A stretch of DNA of 64,000 bases, taken from the NCBI GenBank assembly GCA_903772945.1, contig CAICTM010000323.1, positions 1 through 64,000 on the forward strand, given 5' to 3'. This document shows, piece after piece, positions 40,942-50,000 of the stretch; within the stretch, counting starts at the first letter, position 1, and the number at the start of each line of letters is the position of its first letter. The translations under genes and the position numbers were made by a program. The stretch is from Seminavis robusta. Its lineage: Eukaryota > Bacillariophyta > Bacillariophyceae > Naviculales > Naviculaceae. Under the pieces are notes generated by a model. That model was not told where the DNA came from, did not search any database, and saw only the letters and a list, made by a program, of their open reading frames with translations.

Positions 40942-42162
40942 CGATGGTTGCTACGATCAGCTTTGTGTGGAGGGGTGGCCTCTATCCCTGACACCAAGCC
41001 GTACCATTGTTGTGGATGGAATCAGGGCGTCGACATATGTGTCTCTGCAACCCAGCAAGGGGCAAGAGTATGTGGAACTTAGCGGAGGCATTCATGTCAT
41101 GTCTCAGCATGCATTTATTTGTGAGCATGGCCATTGCACCCTTTCGACTGGTCTGTCACCATCCCGGGTTGTCTGGCTCCGGCTTTTGCAACGTCAACGA
41201 AGACAGTGGCATGCCCAGATACATTTCTCAAGGTTTCCGCCTTGCTACTTGGTTCGATTCATTGGTTCTGAGCGTAGCGGCGCATGCCGTACTGCTTGGT
41301 TTGACGCTGCTGGGTTTTGCGCTTGTTTTGGCGCTCGAGTCTCTCTTCACTGTTCCCTTTATCTTTTTACAAGTGTTTGTCACTGCTGTTGCGGCATATT
41401 TCTACATGAGGACCCCAGCCAGCCACCAAGAGAATGCGCATCAGTAAGGCACCATCGTCCAGACTTACATTTGCACTTGCTATCCTTGTCTTGTCTTTGA
41501 CAAGCGCTGATGCACTTTGCAGCAAGGGAGGCTCGGACATTCTTGGTGCTTGCGGTGAGACCAGCCATTTTGGGCACGGTGGGCAGCGAAGAAGTTACAT
41601 TGGCAGATGTCGCGGAGCAAGGTGGCTGCCAAGAGGAGATTGGCTCGTTTGCCTGGTTCTATTGTAACGAAAAGGCATTGCAAGACATCCCCTTGGATCT
41701 CAATCCCATCAGCACCTGTTTGGAGGGGCTCTGGAGTGCGGGCCATACCACTCCCAAGATGAGAGGCCTGAGTGGCGCTGTGGGAGAATCTTGCAGCAGT
41801 CACAGCGATTGCTGTGGTTACTGCAAATCATCTGGCCAATGCACCAACAAAAAAGAAGATGAAAGCCTCTGTAATGATGGCGAGGAGTGCACCAGCTGTT
41901 ACTGCCTTTCGGCCGTACCCATCAATGGGTTCCGAGGCATATGCGGCAGTGGTGGCGGCCAATGTGGATTTGGTGGGAGCGGCGGTCCCGGCACGGGTCC
42001 CACACCCACACCATGCGGCGGTGGTTGTAGTTTGCTTGGAGGTTGCTCTTCCGGGTGCCGTTGCTCGATTACAGCCGGACAAGTAACAGGATTCTGTGTC
42101 TAGGCATACCGTAGCCTGGCTTTTTTTTAGACATCAAAATGAGCGGTGCTGTGTTCCTTGCC
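40942..42162 (+). pseudogene. Inverted, truncated and frameshifted copy of the Hint gene
   Basis: Nearly identical to the 3' two thirds of the gene at 38231 but on the opposite strand. It lacks the signal peptide, module 1, the catalytic Hint Cys and the H-x-x-F region, and begins near VWRRGL. Relative to the intact copy it has a 4-bp loss near 40990 (after CTAT) and three 4-bp gains near 41113 (ATTT doubled), 41418 (AGCC doubled) and 41564 (AGCC between GACC and ATTTT). The reading frame shifts at each. The three gains together restore frame, so the C-terminal part from ILGTVGSEE to the stop at 42103 is open again, and the internal signal peptide at 41434 is intact. Expression is possible but a complete product is not. 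Confidence 0.87.
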
Positions 42163-42568
42163 CGCGATCCGCAGCTGCCAAAAGCTCAAAACTACGAGAA
42201 GTAAATAAGAATAAAAGAAAGTCGTACCCAGAACCACTCGTAATCTAGCTAGCTACAGACTAGAGCAAAAGACCGAGGGCTGATTGCTGCAGGTTGATTC
42301 AATCAATTGGCGCCCTTCCTCTTTTTGTCTTTGGTTCTGAAATGAGACAAACGAGACTTGTTTTGACGGCTCTTCAGGCTTTAACGGCCAAAAACCCTCC
42401 TCCCACCGACAAATTTGGGAGGCGGGGGTTTTCTGTCGTGGATTGCTCACTTTGGATCCTCTTCATGCACCTCTGCGCCTCCCTCATCAGAGGGCAAAGA
42501 AGACAACGTCTATCCGCACAGCTGTAGCTACGTAGCTAGCTAGATCCACGACGAGAGAGGACGAGACG
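42163..42568. other. Intergenic region, about 400 bp
   Basis: Begins where similarity to the inverted repeat ends and runs to the start of the DUF4034-like gene. CTAGCTAG runs occur near 42247 and 42536. Nothing else recognised. Confidence 0.4.
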
Positions 42569-44389
42569 ATGACAAGCAACGTGACGACGGAAGTTACTGA
42601 TCCTTCTGGAGACTCCTTTGAGAAATTCAGCGAGTGCTTTCAGGATCCCAATGTTGCCTTGGGTGCACTTGCGAAGATTTGCGTCACTCGAGGTACCTTG
42701 GGTCCCTTGACGATTTGCACTGCTTCGTTCAGGGGCAGAACTTGCAGTAGTTGTGTCTACTATCCATCAGGGCTTTGTAACCACGGAATTGTTGTTCATG
42801 TTGGTGACAAAGCAGATGGATTCATGATGGACTGCTCCAACGTTGACACTGGCTACAAGAGAATTACTGCTTGTGAAGGCACAAAGAAAGCCTCCGTTGA
42901 GCCCTCTTACGTCTATCATGGCAATCACTACAGCAACAACAATCACTACAACAGCAATCACCACAGCAGCAGCAACAACAACGACGACGACGTGGCTGCC
43001 ATCATCGGAAACTTGATTTTCTTTGCATTTGTGATTGGTTATTGCTTCCTTCGCTTTTTCGCGGGGCTCTCTCGAAGGCCCGCCCCGGGAGCCCGAAGGA
43101 GACGCTACCGCCGTCAAATCAACCCACGGACAGGTCAATTGGAAATCGTGCAATTGACGGCCATTTCGGAACAAGAAATGATGACAATACAGCATCATCA
43201 ACGCCCAGCAGCTTGCGAATCCATTCCCGATCCGGATCATCCAACCTTCCAGTTCCTCGACGCCTCCCAAAAATCTCCTGAAACTGCCACTCGGTTAAGG
43301 ACCAACGTCATTAATGGAAATTGGCAATCCATTCGAGATTACTTTCGCTCTCTGCGAGAACCTAGCAGTCGCAACAGCCACCAACGCTACTTTTGGATGA
43401 CAGTGGTCGAAAAAGAAATCGCCAAGGCATGGTCTACCCAGGTGGATGAAACTGCCAGTATGAGTCGCCTGCTCGATGAATGGCTGGAAAATGAACCCGA
43501 CAACGTGGACTGTCGCATCCTGCGATTGGAAACGTACATTGCTTGGGCTTGGAATGCTCGTACCGGCGCCTTGGCGGCCGCGGTGTCCCAGCAACGGGCT
43601 GCCGTCTTTCACAAGAGACTGTTGGAAGCCGCCAATGAATTCGTGCAGGCCAAACCCTATTGCAGCACCGATCCACTATTGTACGCCATGGGAATGACGA
43701 TTGCCAAAGGTCTTGGCCGAAATAATAATGGCAACGTGACCATGGAAGATTGCGAAAAGGGCTTGCGAGAGCAGACGGCAGAACCACGCTGCTACACCGC
43801 CCATACACGAGCCCTACAATACTACTGTCGCAAATGGCATGGCAGCCACGAGCGCATGTTCCAATATGCGTACAATATCACAACGGGCTTGCCCGAGGGC
43901 CATCCATTGTGGGTCCTCATCCCCATGGCGCATTACGAACGAAACTTGATTCAGCCCACCCCGGGGTATTGGCGCCGCGCCCAAGTGGTGCGAGAAATCT
44001 ATGGCGCCTATCGGCACGCTTTCCCCAGAGCCAGCGAGACCGCCCAATCCACCGAGGCATCGGCGCTGAGCCAAGAGTGGGCCAGTCGCAATTATTTTTT
44101 GTATTGTTTGATCCTGACAGGGCAATTGGATGCTGCCCGAAAGCAGGTGCGAGTCATTGGACGACGTCCCAGCGAGAGACCATGGCATTCCCTTGCTGCC
44201 TACAAGCGTCGTCTGATGGAGCTGGGATTTGATGTTTCGGAATCGTTTCCCTCTGCCACGGATGGAGGGCCTCGTGACATTCCAGTGGCCACGGCCACAA
44301 TTGTCACCATTCCAGTGGCATCGGCTGAGGTCAGCCATGATGAAGAGGATACAGATGACCTGCCTGTGGCCAGTGCTACTATTGTTTAG
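42569..44389 (+). CDS. Single-pass membrane protein with DUF4034-like helical region
   Basis: A 606-residue protein. The N-terminal 120 residues have eight or more Cys, including TCSSCVYYPSGLCNHG, but no classical signal peptide. A His/Asn/Ser-rich low-complexity stretch (about 120-142) precedes one membrane segment (about 147-168) followed by a basic RRRRYRR, so the C-terminal part is probably cytosolic. That part (about 225-560) is all-helical and TPR-like. The sequence RALQYYCRKWHGSHERMFQYA (about 415-435) resembles the W-GGS-x-x-M-x-x-FA block of bacterial DUF4034 proteins. The C-terminus has three repeats of IPVA(T/S)A-type units. Family assignment is tentative; function is unknown. Single exon; the ATG is the first of the frame. 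Confidence 0.65.
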   Translation: MTSNVTTEVTDPSGDSFEKFSECFQDPNVALGALAKICVTRGTLGPLTICTASFRGRTCSSCVYYPSGLCNHGIVVHVGDKADGFMMDCSNVDTGYKRITACEGTKKASVEPSYVYHGNHYSNNNHYNSNHHSSSNNNDDDVAAIIGNLIFFAFVIGYCFLRFFAGLSRRPAPGARRRRYRRQINPRTGQLEIVQLTAISEQEMMTIQHHQRPAACESIPDPDHPTFQFLDASQKSPETATRLRTNVINGNWQSIRDYFRSLREPSSRNSHQRYFWMTVVEKEIAKAWSTQVDETASMSRLLDEWLENEPDNVDCRILRLETYIAWAWNARTGALAAAVSQQRAAVFHKRLLEAANEFVQAKPYCSTDPLLYAMGMTIAKGLGRNNNGNVTMEDCEKGLREQTAEPRCYTAHTRALQYYCRKWHGSHERMFQYAYNITTGLPEGHPLWVLIPMAHYERNLIQPTPGYWRRAQVVREIYGAYRHAFPRASETAQSTEASALSQEWASRNYFLYCLILTGQLDAARKQVRVIGRRPSERPWHSLAAYKRRLMELGFDVSESFPSATDGGPRDIPVATATIVTIPVASAEVSHDEEDTDDLPVASATIV

Positions 44390-44960
44390 GGCCACCGACA
44401 GATAGTTTGCTCAATTGGATGGCTGGGGGCCTGGACTCTGATGTGTTTTGCATCGGGGGAGTTCATCTGTTCTGTTGAGGGGAATATCGGTAGGTGCTTC
44501 CGCGAAGAGAAAAAGTTCAGACTTGCCTGTAGGTGCCAGGTTGCCACTAGCGAGATATAGGGGGGGTTAGGCATGAGCGCGGGGGAGGGAAAAAGAAGAA
44601 GAAGAGGAGAGGGTTAACCTTTGAATTCCTGATTCCGAATCGGGAGCCTGCAGGGCAAAGAAGAGACACGAAGTACATACAATAAAGAGGGGAAATGGCA
44701 ATGACCTGGTCATCGGCCCCTCCTCCGTTAAATCTCCTACATCCGAAGAACAATGTATATGTCAGCAAATACGTCACAGGAATTCAAACGAAATCTGCTC
44801 TTTTCCCATCCTTTGCTCCAACCAAACCCTCCCACTCCAACTTCAACAACAACAACAACACCGACCATGGCGCTCCTGTTGCCGATGACGGCCGACTCCC
44901 TACCGCTCCTACGACCGCTACCGCTACAACAACAACAACAACAACAACAACTGCTGCACT

Positions 44961-45008
44961 ATTTTGCCTTGAAGTCAGTGCCTACTTCGGTAGGGGCAAG
45001 GCTCTTGG
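44961..45008. repeat. 48-bp hairpin-forming direct repeat, copy 1
   Basis: ATTTTGCCTTG..CAAGGCTCTTGG. It can form an outer stem GCCTTG/CAAGGC and an inner stem CCTAC-TTCG-GTAGG with a UUCG tetraloop. Copy 2 lies 122 bp downstream. Confidence 0.75.
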
Positions 45009-45082
45009 CATTATGGTGAAGCAACGGACAACGGTACAACAACAACAACTACTACTACTACTACTCCCTTGATTGATGCGTT

Positions 45083-45130
45083 ATTTTGTCTTGAAGTCAG
45101 CGCCTACTTAGGTAGGGGCAAGGCTCTTGG
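45083..45130. repeat. 48-bp hairpin-forming direct repeat, copy 2
   Basis: Same fold as copy 1, with changes in the loops and one stem C to T (GTCTTG/CAAGGC keeps a G-U pair; inner stem CCTAC-TTAG-GTAGG). Three substitutions relative to copy 1, none breaking the stems. Confidence 0.75.
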
Positions 45131-45133
45131 TAA

Positions 45134-45670
45134 CTAGTGCATTGTAGCATATCCATGGAATCTGTATCGGCAATTCGCATCATGAGGAGGACGACCAACC
45201 CTTCTGCTCAACCAGTAGATGTATGGTAAGCAGCATCCTCTTGGTGATGAAAAAGCTAGAAGCATTGTTTGCTGCTGCATTTGGAGAATCGTGATCTGCT
45301 GCTGTATCGTTTGAATTTGAACCTGCTGCTGCAACAATGCATCTGCTGTTGGTCTTGGTGCTATCGGTGCATAATTTTCGGTTGCCTCAGTGGATTCACC
45401 ATTCGGTGTTTGTTGCGATTGAATCAGGTTGTTGAGAGTTGTTTCCAGCTGCAATACTCTGTTCTGAAGAACAGTGACCTGATTGTTGAGAGCATCAATC
45501 ATTTGGTCTCTTGGATCTGTAAAGTATATGTTTGCTTCAGCCATTACCATTGGCTGGATTTGGTTGTTGATACCGGTATCACTGAGATCATCTTCTCCAA
45601 GTTGTAGTAATTGATCGATAGTTTCTGCAGCTATCAGATCTGGAATGTCAGACTCAAATGAATCGTCCAT
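45134..45670 (-). CDS. Coiled-coil protein of unknown function
   Basis: A 178-residue acidic protein. The N-terminus (SDIPDLIAAETIDQLLQL) is amphipathic, and two coiled-coil stretches follow (about 55-88, LNNQVTVLQNRVLQLETTL, and 112-140, a Gln/Ile-rich heptad run). The C-terminal 35 residues are basic and Tyr/Arg-rich and might be the product of a missed splice. No family recognised. Directly upstream on the same strand lies a CTG/CAG microsatellite; in one frame it would encode poly-Gln, but that frame hits a stop before the ATG used here. Confidence 0.45.
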   Translation of the reverse strand: MDDSFESDIPDLIAAETIDQLLQLGEDDLSDTGINNQIQPMVMAEANIYFTDPRDQMIDALNNQVTVLQNRVLQLETTLNNLIQSQQTPNGESTEATENYAPIAPRPTADALLQQQVQIQTIQQQITILQMQQQTMLLAFSSPRGCCLPYIYWLSRRVGRPPHDANCRYRFHGYATMH

Positions 45671-45786
45671 GTTGCCTCTTCAATCTTTTGTTGATGTTGT
45701 TGGAGGCGAGTTGATATGCTCTCTTCTGCTGCGAATTCCTATTCTGACTTTGGCAGCCCATCCCTTCTCCATTGGCTGTTGTTGTG

Positions 45787-45826
<40 letters not shown>

Positions 45827-46558
45827 TTGCTGCTGCTGTTCCGGTCATGATGGTGCTGCTTTTGGCTGAGATAATGACTTGTCGGAGCGGCAGCGGCAGC
45901 ATGTCATTGTCGATCAATCGAGCTTGCTTCCACGGAATCCTCTGTTTCTTTTCCTTCCAAAGGAAAATCAGCAACAAGGTAGCACACTAACTCCGTAATA
46001 TCTATAAATGGTACGTTAAGTATATTTGAATTTCGCCGACTCATTTGCTGATGTCATAGGTTGATTAGCCAATCAGATTTCTGCCTTCTACCGCTTTCGC
46101 CCTGTCAGCTTGCTACAATATAGTGCTTCCGCTTGATCCGGTACGGTACTAGCTAGCTAGTAGCCTCATCCTCATCATGACCAAAGGTACCGGTGTCCAC
46201 ATTATTTCTGGCGACTGCCTTCTCTGGCTTGATGTATGCTAAAGATAGAAACTCCGAAGGTGGTCGAGCACCAATACCAGTTTAGTTAGTTCCTGGTGAG
46301 GCTCTGGGCAGGGAGTCTGTCGTGGTGCCGTGGAACCCTCAATCACAGATAATGTGGCTTCCTGTTCTGTGGTTCTGGTGTTCTGTGGGAAGAGCAGCAT
46401 AAATTTGTCGAGGGCCATTGTGTCACTGACAGCTCTGTGACTGTTGTAAAAGTCCAAGTCATTGGACTATAGGAAAATACTGTACATTGCTGGTACTGAC
46501 TTTACCTTTGCTCTGGCAACGACAGAAAGTTTCAGTCAAGGACTTAGGATCCGACTAG
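45671..46558. other. Intergenic region, about 890 bp
   Basis: Starts with a CTG microsatellite (45778-45840). Includes TACGGTACTAGCTAGCTAG near 46140. A 72-codon minus frame at 46239-46457 is discussed under rejected items. No firm gene. Confidence 0.4.
45778..45840. repeat. CTG/GTT trinucleotide microsatellite
   Basis: About 20 consecutive trinucleotides of the GTT/GCT type, with uninterrupted runs of up to five CTG. It lies just upstream of the coiled-coil gene start (minus strand CAG/CAA). Confidence 0.9.
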
Positions 46559-46780
46559 AATGGTCGTACTTGCGGTAATGGCGAATGGTTAACAATTAAC
46601 CAAGATTCTCAGCGGGAAGAAAAAGCACTTCTTTTTACTCAGATTCTTGGTGGTGAAGCACGGGGGCGTCTCATTTATCTTGTAAATCTTTCAGCTGTTC
46701 CTGAAAAGGCTAATAAATCAGCCGTGGTTCGACGTCGCTCGGTGTACTTGGTGACCGCTGTTGAAGCGGCTGGTTACTGA
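46559..46780 (+). pseudogene. PDCD5-like DNA-binding protein relic
   Basis: An open stretch without an ATG. From 46604 it reads DSQREEKALLFTQILGGEAR and then GRLIYLV and VPEKA. PDCD5 family proteins (archaeal and eukaryotic, DNA-binding, apoptosis-linked in animals) have the order QREE....ILxQxLxxxARxRLxxIxLVxPEKA at the same positions. The stretch lacks the N-terminal helix and start, and after PEKA it drifts into unrelated Arg/Val-rich sequence before a stop at 46778. It looks like a broken fragment. A genuine gene with unseen exons is less likely. Confidence 0.45.
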
Positions 46781-47039
46781 GTGAATGACTTCGTACCAGT
46801 TCCTACTAGCGCTACGTTCCTACTCAGTACTGTACCAATTCTCGTTTAGTCCGTGTGTGGTCATTGTTGAGTCCGAGTGGTCAAAGAAGTGCAGCGGCTG
46901 GGTGGTCTCTTCCTGCGGCTTCCCACAGCTTTCCCAACTAACCACGCTGTAACTAAGAACTGAAACTAAATGTCATTCAGTTGAACAAACAAACAAACCA
47001 ACAAACCAAGCTTGTCGTAACGTTGACACAACGACGACC

Positions 47040-50000
47040 ATGCTACTACAGCGCACCCGATCCTCGGCGCATATCTTGGGCGGCGGGTCGATGCCCAGCA
47101 GACGGGTCGCCGTGGACGATGACAGCGGCGGGAGCAGCAACCACACGGCGACTGGCATCCACCGCAAACGCAGCATTCGGCACACGGTCCAACGAACATC
47201 GTCGGGGTTTGTGGGCGCCATTCGGACGGCCTTTTGGAGAAAACCTCCGGTCGAGCCCAGCACGAGCCTCAATATTTTTTGCAGTGATGTGATTGTCAGT
47301 ACCGAACATACACTGGCCCGCATGCAAAAGGTCCAAACGACGCCGACAATTGTGCAATTGGAATTGGAAGACTTGTTGGAACGGGAAGACCAGACCATGT
47401 TTTTGCACGCTCGCGACGTACTGATTGCCGATCCCAAACACAATGTGCGACCGTGGAGCTACGTGCGCTTTGTGGATCACGTGCATTCATCCGAACGGTT
47501 GGATCGGTATTTGGGATTGCAACGGGATTTGTGGCGATTGATCCATTTGGATGCCTACGAACGACACATTACCATTCAATTTCAGTGTATTTTGGAAATT
47601 CAACGGGGAATTCCGTACAGTCAACTCATCAGTCAACTCGAAATGATCATGGACAGTGATGCTGCCGTGGAAGAAGGGAAACAATTGCACGGGGTCGAAT
47701 TCGACGGGGCGCTATTTGGATTCGTACCATGGGATGTTCCACGGGAAATTTTTAGTCTTTGTCGCAATGGCTATTTGAGGGAATCCATCATGCTCCGAAT
47801 CATGTACCATGGGGCTTCAGGGAATCAAGCCACGACCACTACTACTAGTACGGGCACTCCTACGAATACTAGTAGTGCAGGCAGTGTGAGTGACAAGGGA
47901 AGGGACGACAACAACAACAACACTACAGACGAAGCAACCTCCGAGACGTTCGTCACATTGACCAAGAATAAGCAGCGCTCCATCCGCGTCTTGCAAGCAT
48001 GTATTGTGCGACTCCAGGGAATGGCCGAAGAGGACGGGGACGACGAATTTACGGCAAGCCCGACGGAGACGCCGGAAGAAATTTTGGAGCCGGATATAGA
48101 CGAGGGAAAAGGGGACGACGACGATGACGATGACGCGAGCATCATTTCCGATTCCGACGACGAAGAGTTTGCTGGCACCCACAACAACAACAACAACAAT
48201 ACGCCACAGCCGCCTCGAAAAGTCGAACGATCTCGTTCCACGGGGCACGTGTCGAAAACTCCAAGCAGAAAGTCCGATGTCCGGTGGCAAGTGGCCGCCA
48301 AACCGGCCATTCAGGGATACACATCGCGTCAAAAGCTCAACGCCATGCGACAGGGAATGCGGCGCATGATTCATCAACGCGATTCACACAATCAAGGCAA
48401 TAACGAAGATTCGTTGGGCCGGCACAGCAGCCACGACATGGGAAGACGTAGTCGTCGCGACAGTTTCCTCATGGACAACAGCAACAACTCAGCACCCCAA
48501 GCAAGGATTTCTGCACCGGCACATTTGATGCGCACCAGATCCACTCCGAGACGGTCCAGCTCGGCCAGTACAGCGCTTGGAGCATCCCTCATGCAGACCG
48601 ATTGGGAACGGGAACTCATGGGGGAGCTAGACGATGACAGTTTTCGTTCTTGTGTCAGTATGGGCGGCGGAAGTCGTCCTTCCCTGGGTGGGTCCTCTGG
48701 TCGTTCCATGATGAATGGTTCCAGTCGTTCCATGATGGACGGATCCATGCCCCGCACGAGGGTTTCCGCGCCCTCACCCTTGCAGCGATACAGCAGTATG
48801 GGCGGCAGTCGTCCTTCCTTGGGCGGGTCCGGTCGTTCCACGATGGATGGGTCCATGCAGCGAAGCAACAACAACACAACACATTCCTTTTCTCCTCCCA
48901 GGGTCAGACGCTGCAGCTCGGCCAGTACGGCCGTTCGAGCAGCTTCGTCCATGATACAGAGTCCTGATTGGGAACACGACTTGGACCGAAATAGCGCACA
49001 CAGCATGGGCAACAGCAGTCACGGATCCAGGGCTGCACCCGCACACATTGTGCGCAGACCACCTAAATTCCCGCCTCCGCTCCGCAAGGGAGCGCGCTGC
49101 AGCTCTACGGGGACTTTGGATGATCATCAACCAGCCGGCAAAGAAGAGTTGGACGGCAGCAGCCGCCACATGAGTCGAAGTTATAGTGCCACCCGAACGA
49201 GGCTCTCCGGTCCCACAAATGCAATGCGCAAACCACCTACATTACCGGCACTCTCTCCTCTACCCCATCGGAGTAGAATCAGACGAACTACTTCGGCAGG
49301 CTCTTTTCGGGCGGCAGCACCCTCTACGAGCGATTTTGAACAGGAAGTACTAAGCTTGTTGGCAGAAAAAGAAAACAATTATGCGAATGATCGGGCAAAG
49401 ATGGAGTCCTCCAAAGCTGTCTTCTCCAGTGCTCCAGACGCATCTTCCGTTCCACCGCGCAGAGTGCAACGGAGAGGTAGTAGATCCAGAAGCCCCAAGC
49501 GCAGCCCCAATCCACCACGCCAAGTGCAACGAAGCTCATCGATTGGCAATAATAATAGTGCCAGAAGCCCTAAACGCAACCCCAATCCACCTCGCCAAGT
49601 GCAACGGAGCTCATCGATGGGTCATGGTCTTAAAAGCCCTGCAGCACGCAAAAAAATACAACGAAGTTCATCCATGGGCGCAGGTCTCAAAAGAGGTGCT
49701 ATCTCGTCTACTAGCTCCGACGTCAATTCTTCCTCTCAAAGGGGTTCACAGAAGAAATCCGAGACACCAGCAAACGTGCCTGTCAAGCGATCTTTGCGAC
49801 GAGCTAACTCTATGGGTCACCCGTCGGCTAGTCCGTCCAAGCCAAAGCGACGCGGTAGCTTCTCCGAATCAAAACCATCACACACTACGCCCATCTCCCG
49901 CAATCTTACCCCACAGAGAATTAACCGACGAATGAGAAAATCCAAAAGCGTAGATGAATCCTTCTCGAGTCGATTTGGAAATGCCTTGGCGAAACGAGAG

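Larger units (their letters stand above)
44390..45133. other. Simple-sequence-rich convergent gap
   Basis: Contains (AAC)n tracts (about 44839-44952), an (ACT)n tract (about 45040-45065), and two copies of a 48-bp hairpin-forming repeat (44961-45008 and 45083-45130). A 125-codon frame starting at 44695 is largely poly-Asn/Thr/Gln/Leu from these tracts and is not called as a gene. Confidence 0.5.

Noticed and set aside
44695-45072. 125-codon plus-strand frame
   Set aside because: Composed mainly of AAC/ACT trinucleotide tracts and one hairpin repeat; no folded segment or homologous block.
46239-46457. Minus-strand frame with SHRAVSDTMAL, like the H-x-A-x-x-D motif of DnaQ-type exonucleases
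   Set aside because: The motif alone is short, no DEDD motifs precede it in a connected frame, and the putative upstream intron would be only about 39 nt.
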